From NCBI GenBank assembly GCA_944548615.1, contig OX155952.1:39877231-39941230 (forward strand): DNA of 64,000 nucleotides. The letters are read 5' to 3'. Of the stretch, positions 22,881-35,814 are shown in pieces. The position numbers were made by a program, and so were the translations under genes. This stretch comes from Micropterix aruncella (lineage: Eukaryota > Arthropoda > Insecta > Lepidoptera > Micropterigidae). Position 1 is the first letter of the stretch. Every line of letters begins with the position of its first letter. The notes beneath the pieces are model-generated. The model was not told where the DNA came from. It worked only from the letters and a program-made list of their open reading frames with translations, and searched no databases.

Positions 22881-23264
22881 TATACAAATGGATCAATCTC
22901 ACAACAGTTCATAATATCGCCCTCTAGTAAGTAATACATAATACTAGCTCTAGTAGTACATACTAAACGAAAAATATTGAAACATGAAACAATCGAACCC
23001 TTGATATTGATTTACCAACAAATATAAAAAAAAAATACAAGTCCCCTCTTTTATTTTGGAGATCTTCAACTTGTAACTTTCAGAATCAGAAATGTTTTCT
23101 CCGGTCTCTTTGTGTTTTTTTTGATTTTAACCAGCTTTTATGGGTAGAAACTTAATCAAAGTCAACCCAGCGGTTTTCGAGCTATCAATGAAGTGACAGA
23201 AAGATGTTGTTTTGTAATATACACTCTTAAATATAAATGTATCACTGCATTATTGTACATTAAA

Positions 23265-23883
23265 ATGGGAGCTAATAGGCCCAATGCAGTTGAGCCATTA
23301 TGACCTATGTTTTAGGGTGGACCGAACTCACAGGTCAACACCCATCCGGCAGCCTCCAAGCAGAAGTGCGAGCCCGGGTAGGACTCTGTTACTGCGGGCC
23401 AGTTCTCCTGGAAATCGTACTTCGGGCGCTCCTGGGCGGTTTGCGCACCGTGCGGTGTCAGCCAATCGACTGTGCATTCCAACAGATAGTCGGGGGAGTC
23501 TGGAAACTTTGTTTCCTGGGAGTGGTTGTTAACCTTGTGGCAGCCTCTCTTAAAACGACCATTCGGCTACCCGATACTGGGTGAACAGCCGGGCAAAGTA
23601 CGCCTTGGTCAGCGATAGATTCGGTAGACACCGAATCACCGCTACAAAAGGGAGAAGACCGCGCAAGCGACCTTGAACCCGTAAGGGCGCGAGTGTCGAC
23701 CCGATGCGTGCAAACCCGGGTTCTCGCGGTAAGGCGTTGGCTTCTTACGGGCGAGTGGCGTAACTAGACAGTGGACTGTTTCGTCTCAAGTCTTATACGC
23801 TCACGTCACGGGGGACAGAACGATCAAATAACGTTAAAATTACCTGAGATGACGGGTTTGCCCATTGTAGTTGACAGCTCAAG
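23265..23883 (+). repeat. Dispersed 620-bp repeat R-B copy 2
   Basis: Direct-orientation partner of 19436-20072. The two copies bracket the whole element T cluster. It is followed at about 23909 by a fragment of the family P tail (CGCGATAGTCTTCGACTAT). Confidence 0.8.
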
Positions 23884-24670
23884 GTACATTAAAAATACAT
23901 AATATTGAACAATCGCGATAGTCTTCGACTATAGATTCCGAAAGCCTTATCATGATGAATAAAAACAATAAATCGCATTATTATATACTTGTAGCTCCTT
24001 TTATTCGCATTAATGCGTGCTGTAAAATAATAGCAATACACAATATAAATACATGATATATAAAGACACAATATCTTACACGATAGTATCGTAAAGTTAT
24101 AAATGGTGAACTGTGGCCGCGGTGGCACGAGTGCGTCCCACATGTAGCATACCACGACGGACGCGGCGACGCCCGATCGTGTAAGAGGTCTCTAATATTA
24201 ATAACTCATCCGACAACGTTTACACGAAACGTTAACAACAACCCGAGACGTTTGGTAGCCAACCTCGACCTCTAATAGCGCCCATTCGTACATTTATTTC
24301 GCACTAAAAATCACCGGTTCGCTAGAATTGCTGCGATAGTACGTATTTATATTTATTAATCAATAACATACATCATTAACAAATTATTAAGTACTAACTA
24401 ATTATTAAAAGAGTATTAATAGAGTAAACAATTAGTAAAGTGCTTAACTAATGAGTAAAAAAATTACAGGTCCATGTGGATTTTATTGCCTCATTAGGCT
24501 CTGTGTCGAGACGGTATTGTGAAGTAACCCCTAAACTTGTGAAGTAAAAACTCGGCTGTACCTTTTGCTTCCCGGAAGGGACGTTACATATTCTAGTGGT
24601 GTTTGATTATCCAAGACAGTGGTCATGAGCAGCCGTATCCTTGAAATACATAGTAATAATATTATTATTA

Positions 24671-24983
24671 AGGTGCTCCCTCGACCGGAGCCTTCGCCTG
24701 TAATGTAACATTTTAGATTCTATTTTGAGCATTATGTACCTACATTACAATACTGCCTCCCGGACAGACGAGCATTCGCCTGTAATGTAACATAGATTCG
24801 CATGTAATGTAACATAGACGGTTACAAGTTAAGATGGGCGTTTCTCAGCTCTAGTATCAAAATATTACAGATTGTATCACTACAGGTTGCGCACTGTAGT
24901 GCTCGGATCCCCTGCCTCACTGATGTAATGCTCAAAGTTGTAACGTTACATTACAGGCGAATGCTCCCGGTGAGAAAGCACCT
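24671..24983. mobile_element. MITE, family M3 (313 bp, TTA duplication)
   Basis: Ends AGGTGCTCCCTCGACCGGAG and complement of AGGTGCTTTCTCACCGGGAG, flanked by TTA (24668-24670 and 24984-24986). The sub-terminal word TCGCCTGTAATGTAACAT recurs three times forward and once inverted. Likely mobilised by a PIF/Harbinger-type transposase. Confidence 0.85.
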
Positions 24984-25299
24984 TTACACATATGCATTTA
25001 CGTGAAAAAAATGACCTTAAAATTCGGCTTCGTTCGTCAAGCTTTATTGCAAGTATAGTTAGAATGTATTTGTATTTTTTTACCCTTGCGCTATAAATCT
25101 TTTAGCGAATTTCGTCTTGTTAGGTGCTATTCGCACGGGTTGTAGAATTAAAATGAGATTTATCGTGTGTTACAATACGTTCAAATTAGTAAGTACTGTC
25201 ACGTGCCCCGTTTATCCTTTTCAAATGCAATTTTTAAATGATTTAAACGGCCCAAACTACGCCCGTTTCCAGTTGTTACACGACTGCACTCAAAAATAG

Positions 25300-25440
25300 A
25301 AGTGTAATGTGTTTAGGGTTCATATATGTATGTTTTCCGTTTCTTTATTCCACCATAACTTCTAAACGCTTGAATAGATTTAGAAGTGTGTGGTAATGTT
25401 AGAATCTCTATGTTTTCCCGAGTGTCATAAGGTACGTGCG
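25300..25440 (+). repeat. Repeat D2 fragment
   Basis: Carries TTTCCGTTTCTTTATTCCAC and CATAACTTCTAAACGCTTGA, shared with 25790-26380, 29465-29905 (inverse) and 62460-62890. A partial copy only. Confidence 0.65.
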
Positions 25441-25784
25441 ATGACCCTATGCTCTCATATAAGGAGAAAGCAGCGTCTTCGATATAAATATCCGGGTTAC
25501 GTGTTACTTGTGTTATGACAGTCATCATTTGCCAGTTTATTTTTTTTTCGTTCTTCTTCTTCGCGACCGCCAGGAATAAAACCTGTAGGAATAACGAATA
25601 GAAGTTTTTGGAATATAATTTAGCAAAATAAATTATATAATATGTTTCATTATTACACTCCTGTTTGTTCATTATTACACTATGTTTTAGTGACCGTATT
25701 TGGTTCTTACGAATTTAATCCATTCTTAAATTTTGGAAAATGAACAAATTACGTAATCGTACGTAATTGTACTCTAAACATACA

Positions 25785-26380
25785 TACAAGGTTCATGTAT
25801 GTATGTTTTTCGTTTCTTTATTACACCATAACTTCTAAATGCTTGAACCGATTTAAAGGTGTGTTGTATTTTTAGCATCTTTATGTCATTCCTGGTAACA
25901 TAATGTCCTAAACTGGTAACCTAAACTGTCAAAATATCAAATAAATAATTATCTAAATGTCAATGAATTAATATAAATATATCGTGTTCATTATCAAATT
26001 AAATGTCTGACTGAGTAGATTATGGATATCATGATTATCACAGAACGCGCAGTCGTCTTTAAGCACTGGATGTTTACAGAGTAAACATCCAGGGCAACTG
26101 TATAGAACCATTTTGTACAAAACATCTGAACCTCTGAACCTTACATACAGTTACGCAATAAAGATCTATCCTATTCTATTCTTAAAGGCGGAAATTGAAA
26201 TCCGTAACGGAGCAGCCGTAAATTGAATTTTATTTCAACGAATATCGTTTCAATGAAGAACTTTATTTCCTAAAAAGGTGCTGTTCTGCGCGAACAAATT
26301 GTTTGCAATAATTAAAAATACAAAAGTTCACTTTTTTAACCGGCGGTCGCGTTTTTTATTTTTTTTTTAATTATCTAAAG
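25785..26380 (+). repeat. Repeat D2 copy, interrupted by a LINE tail
   Basis: Starts GGTTCATGTATGTATG, contains TATCTAAATGTC and CATTATCAAATTAAATGTCT, and ends AAAGTTCAC ... GGCGGTCGCGTTTTTTATTT. Between about 26040 and 26185 lies a piece ending TTACGCAATAAAGATCTATCC that matches the LINE-type tail at 27178-27300 (inverse). The tail appears inserted into the repeat. Confidence 0.65.
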
Positions 26381-26576
26381 TAGTGATGTTGTATTTATTT
26401 CATTCTATCGTACACAAACTTTATGTTATTTAATGCTTTTAATTACGTGACGACGTGTTCGTCGTCATGGATTAAAAGAATTCGTTAGAAAAGGCGAGCT
26501 TATTGCCTGCGAGCTAGCATATGTTAACAATAATGACGTTCGCAATGATAACAATAATAACATTCAATTATTAGTG

Positions 26577-26830
26577 TCATGTATGGCATATAGGCTGATT
26601 AGAACAAAGAAATAATACGGAGAGATAGAATGCCATCTATTAGTCTATCTGAATTTTAAAGTGTGTAATTATTACGTATTGAAACCTGTATACCAAATTT
26701 TAAATTGACATCTATATATTAATAATATTAAAGTATTTTAGTATAAGAGATTTAATTTTAAAAATCATTTGTTATTATATTATTATTTTGTTCCGTATAG
26801 GCGTGTTTAGAACATTGCCTGTAAGCAATA
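26577..26830 (-). repeat. Dispersed repeat D1 copy 2, partial
   Basis: Reverse complement matches parts of 6560-6750 (GATGGCATTCTATC, CAGGTTTCAATACGTAAT). Confidence 0.55.
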
Positions 26831-27177
26831 AGCCTACCTTTTTGTTTTGAATAGATCGTTTTATTATTATTATTATGACTATGAATAAATGTTAGCGGTT
26901 CTTTTCAGAACCCGTTTTACAACATGGTCGTGTCATTGTTTCAACAAACATTACACGCGTTTGAAGTCTGTCAAATCGGCGCGGCGCGGGGCGACCAGCG
27001 CAGCCGTTGCGCGAGGCCGCAGGTCAGCCGGGCTTGACTTACGACGCCGAGAGACGCTAAATTACGACGCGACGCTGAGACGCTGCGACTAGCGTTCACT
27101 AGGAAAAGCATAGATGAGCCCTTCCAAACGTTTGCAGTGAACAGAGTATCACCCGACACCGTCGGCACATGCTAGAT

Positions 27178-27300
27178 GGATAGATAGATCTTTATTGCAA
27201 GGTATAACTGTATAAGTACAGATATTTTCGTACAAAAATAGTTGGATACAGTTTGCCCACAGGGCGTACGATTTCAAGTACATGCTTATTAGCACAGAAC
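27178..27300 (-). repeat. LINE 3-prime tail, minus strand
   Basis: Reverse complement reads GGCAAACTGTATCC ... TTGCAATAAAGATCTATCTA, homologous to 26090-26180. Confidence 0.6.
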
Positions 27301-27488
27301 ACTCTCTGCGCTCACATTACAATACAATAAACTACTTCAGTAGATATATAGTATATAGGATGGGGGGCAAAGGCCCACGAGGGTCGCAGATCCGTCTGTG
27401 AGGACACCAAGGTCCATATCTGAGGGCCGTAGGTCCGAGCACTAGGTAAGAACGCATTGGTGGCGCCGGCCCCAAAATAGGTATACTC

Positions 27489-27629
<141 letters not shown>

Positions 27630-27639
27630 CTGGTGTCAT

Positions 27640-29450
27640 CATTGTACAGTGTACTGCGTTTAAATAGTATGTGCAGTGTGCTTGCATTTGGACGGAAGCA
27701 ATTCAACGCGAAAAACCCTATACGCGATTTTCCGCATATAGAGTTTCCGCAATACAGCGCGGGTTTAAGCAATACAACGTGGAAACACTACCATCAAAAC
27801 ACCCTACACCACAAACTGCTGTTTTTTTTATTTTATTTTTTTATTTTTTTATTTTATTTCCATAATTCAAGTTACAAATTACAAAGAAAATCCTTATTCT
27901 AACAAAAAAACATTTTTAATAAGTGTATATAATATTATACCTAGCTTAGAAAGGAAATTCATATTTTGACATAACGGTTTACCACCTCACTAGGTATGAA
28001 CCTATGTTGAGGTGGTACTAACATCGGTAAATTATTTTGAGACGAGAGGGCACGTCATATCTAATACTTGAGTACAATTTAAAATTTAAAGTTAAATTTA
28101 AAAACATCAATAAAATTATATAACTAAATTAAAATTTATGACAATCTACTAAGTTATATGGAATAATAATTATTTTTTATATATTAGATATAAACACATA
28201 TAAATATGATATATACCATATAAATATATATTATATAACATATATATATATATATACTAATATTATATATAAATTCATACATATAATATGATAGTAGGTA
28301 TATAAAATAGTGTTATAATATATAAAATATAAATAAATATATCACACCACAAACTACTATTACAAACGGCTGGAGTGGCGCAAAAGTGATGTAAATTCTT
28401 TAAATAGGCGAAAGAGCGGCGCGAAAAAGTTGGCTCATGATTCTTGTGACTTTCGTTATATACCATAAGATAATCATTTTACGAGTTATCTAATCATAAA
28501 AAAGTTTTTACGCTTAAAAATGATACAGTAAATATATTATATAGTACATAGCTTCACAATACAAATTAAGTAAACATTCAACATTCAAAATGTGTAACCG
28601 TTGCTCGCTTCACTCGCCGGCGTGGCGTCATTATATAAATATATAGAACTAAATATTGACTACTAACTACATAAACTGAACCCTTTTTAAATGTCTTGAA
28701 AGATAAGGTGATTTGCAAATAAGATTTCAAAATATAACATAAACAATTCCAGATTTGATCGAATCCAGCCATTGTCCACCCGCCATGCGATTGTATGCGT
28801 ATTTATGAAGAAATCATCTTGTATTTCAATAAAAAAGTCAATGTAACATTGGCTAAATATAAATTAGCGACAGGTTGAAATACTTTTCTCGTTAAACAAT
28901 CGGCAAAAACGAGGGATGGGACTTGACAAAATGAAATCGATCTTTCTTTGTCGATGTTGTCATCGCGGCGCTGAGCGGTGCGGGCGGTGGACGCGCGTCG
29001 ATATCGCAGATTTACATAATTATCGATGTTATTGCGCGGGTCGTGCGAACACTCAAGCTGGAGATGTCTACGCTCTAACGGTACGCCCGTCACCGTCTCC
29101 ATAAGCTTTAATATTAACCTTTATTTTATGGGACGCAACGGAACAAATTCAGGGTCATGAAATACAGTATTAGTTATGCCATGAGCTGCTGTTGCCCTTC
29201 CCGTGATTATTATATCTTTCCATTAAGACAGCACGAGTGCTGATAATAATATGTCTGAATTTAAGCACTTAATTTATTTATCTGTTTTTAAACACGTTGA
29301 CACTGCGCTTCGAATACTTTAGCCGGTAAAATATTCTAGGTAGTTCATTATCTAGTGTTTTCTGAAGCTGGTGAAGATTAGAATCATATTTTATTCAGTT
29401 TATAGCCAGGTAGGTACTCGCAGTTACTTAGCACTGGGAACAAGTATATA
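27640..29450. other. AT-rich spacer with one GC-rich patch
   Basis: Contains AT microsatellite-like stretches (28180-28330) and a GC-rich patch at 28960-29060. Short open frames over the patch have no recognisable family. No gene called. Confidence 0.4.
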
Positions 29451-29464
29451 AATATATTTAAAGG

Positions 29465-29905
29465 AATAAAAAACACGACCGCCTTTAACAAAAATTAAAA
29501 TACTGTATTTATAATTATTTTCATTACTTTTTTTTATTTTATTCACAAATATTTCATGAAATATTTTTTTCATGAAATATTTGTGGTTTATGTATTTATC
29601 AATATATGTACATACATATATATTTTCGGAATGTACTCAATCAGACCTTTAATTTGACGTTAAACACGATATATTTGTGCTAATTTATTCACATTTGGAG
29701 ATTTGGATATTTAGACAACTATTTAAATGATATTTAAATAGATAAAGTACCCTGTGACACTCGGGATAACATAATGATTCTTACAAAACTACATACATAC
29801 TTCTAAATGGGTTTGAGCGTTTATAAGTTATGGTGGAATAAAGAAACGGAAAACATAGATGAATCCTTAACACATTACACTGTTTTTTTGTTGGGCAGTC
29901 GTGTA
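29465..29905 (-). repeat. Repeat D2 copy, minus strand
   Basis: Reverse complement carries TTTCCGTTTCTTTATTCCAC and ends in a CGGTCGTGTTTTTTATTCC-type terminus. It contains a hairpin with 15-base arms CACAAATATTTCATG (29544-29558 and 29571-29585). Confidence 0.6.
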
Positions 29906-30279
29906 ATCAAGATGAATGTGTCGGGGATCTTGTAAATCTATATCGGATTACGTGGAGTGAGAGCCTTAGGTTTTTAAAACCTATTGAGTTTTGACAGTTG
30001 CGTGACGCATAATCTAATACTGGTATCATACGACTTGTACTCCTATATATTCGTACAGAAGGAAAAATAATATTTATGTGATACAGTGTAACGATTTCAG
30101 TCATGGAACTTGCTTGCCGATACCTAGCCCAAGAGTCAAAAACTATTTTTTTTTTATTCAGGAAATCGTTTTTTTCTTACAGAGTCGTGTCGGGTAAGAA
30201 AGTTTTTTTTTACTCATTTATAAAGTTCAATTTAAATAAAAAGTAAAGTTGTGAAAAGCTAAGTTCTCAGCTCGTCAAA

Positions 30280-30640
30280 AGGCATTGCGATCGAATATGT
30301 TATAAAAGTAGATTTTTAGGAGCCAAAGATTTTTTTTAAATGAGAACTTGTTAACTTGATTATTATTATTGTTTTTTTATTTATTTATATTTTTTCTTGC
30401 TTATTTTAATTTCTTTGATTTGGTTATTATATTTTAATGACATTAAATAGTAGTACCAATAAATAGGTGCATCCTGAAAACCAGGTTAAGAGAGACATCC
30501 TGAGGATACCCCTATATTACAGCGTTTGTAGTTCTATTATATAGCCTTTCTCTATTTTCAGTTACAATTTGTAATGTTGTGTTTTTTGTCTAGTTTTGTA
30601 TTGACAGCTGCACATAAATATTTTTATAAATAATTAATTA
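30280..30640 (+). repeat. LINE ORF2 end plus 3-prime UTR, copy 3
   Basis: Carries GAAAACCAGGTTAAGAGA, TCCTGAGGATACCCCTAT and GACAGCTGCACATAAAT. It is the same tail family as 17280-17695 and 31070-31275. Confidence 0.75.
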
Positions 30641-30649
30641 AATCAACGC

Positions 30650-31275
30650 TGAGACTGGCTTTAACGTAGAGGTGCTATACAAATTCTTCTCCAGCACTTG
30701 CAATGTCGTCTCGGTTAGCTCGGGGATCGTTAAGGACCACTTTAAAAGTTTATTATTAAAAGAAGATATTTAGATGTCATAATTTGATTTTATTTTAAAA
30801 TAACTATTGCTAATTGGATTATTACTATTGTCTTCGTTTATTTATTAATTTGTAACGTGATTATTTGATGTTAAATATTTTGATTTTGCTTATTTTTGAT
30901 TTATTATATGTAGATTATTAAATTTATGTAATTACGTTATTTTCTTTTAATATAATTTGATGTTAAATATCTTGATTTTGATTATTTCGATTTGTGTATT
31001 TATTTGATTATGATTATTTGGATTTGTTATTTTAAGATTTATTTGATTTGGTTATTTTATTTTAAAAATCATATATGTACCAATAATTAATAGGTGTGTC
31101 CTGAAAACCAGGATAAGAGATATCCTGAGGATACCCCTAATTTGCAGCGTTTGTAGCTTTATTTCATAGTCTTTGTCTATTTATAGTTTTAATTTTTAAT
31201 CTGTGTGTTCTCGTTTTTTTCTATATGTTTTTTTATAACAGCTGCAAATAAATAAATAAATAAATAAATAAATCG
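30650..31275 (+). repeat. LINE ORF2 end plus 3-prime UTR, copy 4
   Basis: The ORF2 end near 30715-30770 reads SGIVKDHFKSLLLKEDI then stop. It is followed by an internally repeated UTR (TTGATGTTAAATAT near 30860 and 30957) and ends in the AAATAAATAAAT terminus. It lies head-to-tail after copy 3. Confidence 0.75.
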
Positions 31276-31471
31276 TTGAATACAGAACTGTATTTTGCTA
31301 CTCTGTACTTTTGCTTAAACATTGGAAAATTTTAACTTTTCCCTTTCTAAAGAATGATGATATTGTGACTCATCCAGATGTTGCGTGTTCAAAAAGCGAT
31401 ATAATATTAAACATTTTTCTTTTTTTTAATTTCTGCAATATTGTAACATTTACTTAGTCGCGTTCATATAC

Positions 31472-31720
31472 AGCATAGTGGTTAGCTAACCTGTAAGGTT
31501 GTAAGGTGTAACAATTGTAAGGTTCCGAGTTCGATTCCCAGCTGGGTCACCATTTTCCGTTGGGAACGGAACTGCATTTCAATTCTGTCGATAGAAATCA
31601 ATAACAAGTCACACACATACAACACGCACACATTCATATAAACACTTCGTAGTACGGTTGGTTGTAAGATATTATCTTATGATAATAAACCCTTTCATTG
31701 TGACATTTCACAATGTTTAA
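31472..31720 (+). mobile_element. tRNA-derived SINE copy 2
   Basis: A-box region TAGTGGTTAGCTAACCTG and B-box GAGTTCGATTCCC, then the shared body (TTTTCCGTTGGGAACGG, ATTCTGTCGATAG, CACACATACA words) and the shared tail GGTTGGTTGTAAGATATT ... CATTGTGA. Confidence 0.85.
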
Positions 31721-32078
31721 ACAAACAAACAACCTTTCTGCTTCGTGGTTTTAACGTATATACATATTTGAAGAATTTCATCAGCTCTTGCTACTAATAT
31801 CGTTAAAATATCGATTGCTTGGTGCTTCACCGCCAAAAGCAGTCTGAAACCAAGCGAGGTTTGGCTTAGCTATCAAATCACACCTAAAACCGTAGAAAAT
31901 CATACAGCGAAAATTTTCACATGTTAAATCCATCGTAATGAAGACACGCACTTTTTTTAAATTACACTGCAATGAAAAAACAAATGACACTTAGATGAAC
32001 CAACGTTTATTCAACAGTCAAAGAGTTTTATATTTTCAAATGTTGTCATTTTTATTTATTTTTTATTTTTATAAAGAA

Positions 32079-32236
32079 ATGTACAAAAAAAACATGGACA
32101 TACATACTGTTAACATGCAGAATTTAGTATAGCGAAAAACATAGCTCTATGATTATAAATAAGCTAGCATATCTGAAATAAAGCGAAATCGCACAACCAA
32201 CTAGACCTAGAAGGTCTGTATCTTGCTGTGCTGTGT
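32079..32236 (+). repeat. Dispersed repeat R-A copy 2
   Basis: Same landmarks as 11825-12010 and ends CTTGCTGTGCTGTG directly at the truncated RTE-like LINE. Confidence 0.8.
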
Positions 32237-32905
32237 GTGATAGGACGCAGCAAGACCAAATTCATGTGTGTGGACCGGACTGGAACCATGCAACGCACCA
32301 ACGAGCTGATTGACCTTCAAGCTGTGAAAGACTTTGTCTATCTGGGCTCCATGATATGCAACGACGGAAACTGTGAAAAGGAAGTCTCACGAAGAAGCCA
32401 GATGGCAAGATCGACCATGAGCAAGCTAGAAAGGCTGTGGAAGAATCGGGGTATAAGCAAGCGGACTAAGGTCAGGCTGGTTCGAGCTCTGGTTTTCTCG
32501 ATCTTTCTCTATGCACGGAGACATGGACTCCGAAGGCTCGGATACGCACCAAAATCGATGCACTGGAGATGTGGTGTTGGCGTAAGATGCTAGGAATCCC
32601 ATGGACAGCACGCCGCACCAACAAATCTGTCCTGGAAGAACTCGGCATCCAAGTGAGGCTCTCCACCGTATGCATGAGAAGGGTCCTGCAGTTCTTCGGT
32701 CATGTTGTCAGGAGAAATCCAGAGAATCTGGACAAAATGCTTTCCGGGGGTCAAGTGGAGGGAAGAAGAAGCAGAGGCAGATCACTGGCCAGATGGAACA
32801 ACCTTATCAAAGAAGTTACAAAAGGGTGTTATGGGTCTCAATAAAATGAGAATAGAAGTTGTCTTTAAGACTGCTTGTGCAACGATAAAGTTTATTTATT
32901 TGTAG
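32225..32905 (+). pseudogene. 5-prime-truncated RTE-like LINE, ORF2 C-terminus
   Basis: Encodes the part of an endonuclease/reverse transcriptase polyprotein that follows the catalytic core. The first frame has SKTKFMCV, VKDFVYLGSMI, NCEKEVSRRSQMA and KTRKVRLV-type blocks. The second frame has ALEMWCWRKMLGIPW, RRVLQFFGHVVRR and GRRSRGRSLARW. This is the (F/Y)YLG..I...... (E)I..RI ... E.WT ... W..(H)V.R..GR...G(R)P..RW order of RTE-type LINEs. The two frames meet near 32510-32525 through a frameshift. The 3-prime end is near 32905 at GATAAAGTTTATTTATTT. The upstream EN and RT core are missing. Confidence 0.75.
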
Positions 32906-32909
32906 AGGC

Positions 32910-34720
32910 GCCAGCTACACATGCGAGAAATAGAAGTCAGACCACATAAACAAATGCAAAGGGCCTCCCTCCGCCTGGGAAGTTACCTTTGAGCATGGGA
33001 GTGGAGCACGTCAAGGATACCACGGCAGCTCAGTCGTGCTTCAGGGGTGGTTAAAATCCCGTGTTGACGTCGTCCAAATGTCGAGAGCATTCAAAGTGAA
33101 TGGACGGTCAGATATGCTAATTATGTTTTATTATAAGATGAATTTCGATATAACTTGTGAGAGAACTAAAGGAAGAAGAAGAAGCGATATCAATTTGACT
33201 GCGCGACGGCGGCGAGAGCGAATAATTTATTATTTATTCACCGCGCCCTCTATCGGTGTACTGACGAGGTACTGCGCCGGCGCGCCTTGATCGCGCCCGC
33301 TTGGAGCGCTCGGCCTCGCTGACCGACCGCGGCCTTACCATAAATAAATGGTTGAATCGTCTAATGAAGTTATTGGAAATGATTATTAGATAATTATATT
33401 TAAAATCGAGAAATACTATTTTGAATTAGGTACGCTTTAAACCAGCAGATGCTGCAATAATTATTAATGTACTGCGGTTCGTTTCTCCGCTAAATGATAA
33501 AATTAAAATATATTATATTTTAAAAGTTTCTTTTATAATATTTTCTTTTTACTTATTCCTTGCCCTGAAACATTACCCTGTCTTGTGTTAGTCGGGTACC
33601 CACGAGACTGTAGCTCGCTCTGACTCGGCGGTATTTTTTTGGATACCGTCTCGATCTCTTTAATTCGCTCAATACGATTATTAACCAAAATGAAAGGTTT
33701 ATTTTGACAGAAAAATATATTTTATTTAACTACAAGAAATGAAGCTAGGCCATAGCATATGGCGAATCCGAATAGTATAAATTAGCAATATTTCTAAGAT
33801 TAAATTCATGGAAATTGAACGTTACGGCCTTTCAATTTTTCAGGACTAAATTCGGCGGAGTGGAATTTGGACAGGTACTTCAGGTTCTGGAATACAGGTG
33901 GAATACACTGCTACCCGCGGGAGTTATTGGGAGGTTGCTTCTAGATTTTTACCACCTGCTCCCCGGATGCGATTTAAATTTTAAGTTATTATTTCGGAAT
34001 CAATCTTTAAATGATATTAGAGAAATTAATTGAGGCGAGAAGACGGAATGCGATGCTTAGACACCGGGAATTATGGTTGATCCTACGCACTACCTACCTC
34101 GATTTCGACGTACTTAATTTAATGAATTTGGAATTTATAAGACTCTAATCTATTTGCCAACGAAGATATGGCAACGGTAATTTATAGGGGACTTGGCTTT
34201 AAAAGCAATCTTATTAATTTAAATTTATTATTTTTGAAATGTGATTTTACGAGAGGAAGCTAATGGTTACAGATAGAAGACTTGCCTGTAAATAGGTTCG
34301 GAATCCGATGAGGTCCTGCCCGGATGCTGAACTGAGTTTAGTTATAGTTTCAATCCACAAATTTAATTCTGATACTGTGCCGCTCGTGGCGACTGATAGC
34401 GAAAAAATGAAATGGTGATTTGGCGGTAGCCGGACCCCCCCCCCCCCCCGCCATGGCGGGGCGGGCCGGTACTTATCGACCGTCTCGTTCGGTGGTCCCC
34501 AGCCAAAAAAAAAAGAAGATTTCTCTTCTTCTCTGTAAAAATATTCTACCTTACTAATTTAAAATTAACTAGGGACGTGCGCGACTTGTCGCCTATATAC
34601 GGTAAGACGTATCTGTTCGATGTATCGCGTCTATTGCGCGATGGACAAATTTAATTGATTTAATTATTTAGACGATTTAAATTAAAGTTTGTTTACAATA
34701 AAACTAGGCCCTAACAAGGG
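32910..34720. other. Unassigned sequence with a long C-tract
   Basis: Nothing recognisable as a gene. GC-rich patches lie at 33180-33330 and 34430-34500, the latter with a C run facing GCCATGGCGGGGCGGGCC. A 17-base word shared with 12503 occurs near 34155. Confidence 0.35.
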
Positions 34721-34724
34721 TCAA

Positions 34725-34845
34725 TACTATCTGCGACCCGCCATGCAGAAGACAGGTCGAAGTGGAGGAGCCTCGTAGGCAAACTGTTGTCTAGTGGCCA
34801 CGATCCTTAGTAATGAGGGAACGACGGAGAAGAAGTTATGCTGTG
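34725..34845 (+). repeat. Possible LINE terminal fragment
   Basis: Sequence TGGAGGAGCCTCGTAGGCAA, TAGTGGCCACGATCCT and AATGAGGGAACGACGG, ending in AGAAGAAG, resembles 3-prime terminal segments of insect LINEs. The class is inferred from memory of such tails only. Confidence 0.4.
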
Positions 34846-34959
34846 TGTGTTGACGCGCAAACTGACGCATTTGATCGAAATTTTCAAAGATTTTTGATAT
34901 CTAACAAAGGACAAAGTCTAGCGATGTATTTTTTCTAAAATTATTTAAAAAATATATAT

Positions 34960-35310
34960 TTAAGTGGCCAGCTCCGGTAACATTCAGTATGCCCTATGTA
35001 GTAGCCCCTTTTGTATATTCTTTGTCAGTCCAACTAGCAACCGACGTAAAATCAGCACAATGCAACAATGTCGGTACAATATGGCCGCGCACCGCAGCGG
35101 TTGCAGCCGCGTCCGACGCGCCGTTGCGTTATCAGAGCGGTGCATCGTCTCGAGTCTCGAACACGGCTTCATTACCGCGACGAGATTGACATAATTCAAT
35201 CAATGTCCGTCGGCGGGACATCAGGCAGCGGCTGAGCAGCGCCGGTTGATCGCGCGGCGCGCCTATTCACCGCAAGGCATTTATTTCGCTCACAGAACCG
35301 CAATCGAACC
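34960..35310. other. GC-rich patch of unknown nature
   Basis: CpG-rich segment within AT-rich surroundings with several short overlapping frames. It could be a host regulatory or exonic remnant or a repeat; no motif decides. Confidence 0.3.
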
Positions 35311-35329
35311 CTGCTTTTTTTTCTATTTT

Positions 35330-35605
35330 TACTTTCCTGGCAGAAGGAAAGTGTTTTGAACGCGCCAAAATTGTGACGCATTATTTTTTCGTGATGGAGA
35401 CTGATATATACATTTTGAGCCCTCCCGAGACGATTAAGATCATTTCCAGACTTAAGTCTGTCTGTGAGGCTGTGTGTGTGTCTGCGTGTGTGTGTGTGTG
35501 TCTCTGTGTATTCCTCGACGATAGCGTCCAAACGCTTCATCCGATTGAGCTGAAGTTTGACATGCAGGCATCATTTATTCATGGCAAGAGTTGAAAAGAG
35601 TTATT
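35330..35605 (+). repeat. Dispersed repeat D3 copy 1
   Basis: Shares GTGAACGCGCCA-type start, GAGACGATTAAGA, TCCGATTGAGCT and GACATGCAGGCATC with copy 2. A TG-rich microsatellite (about 35465-35505) lies inside. Confidence 0.75.
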
Positions 35606-35814
35606 TTCAGGTATGCATACATTTTATTCTCAATTTTGTTTTGAGATGGAAACGCTATTTCGATATCTACTCGAGTAGTACAGTAGTTATAGGTTTTTAG
35701 TTGGAACTATGTCCCACAAGAACAGGGTTTGAATACCCAAATCGGGTTTTTAAAAATAAATACTTATTTACTTACTTACTTACTGAATTCTACTTCTCTG
35801 GCCCACCAACCGTC

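Noticed and set aside
35200..35540. 114-codon minus-strand open frame
   Set aside because: It runs through the TG microsatellite and repeat D3; no domain.
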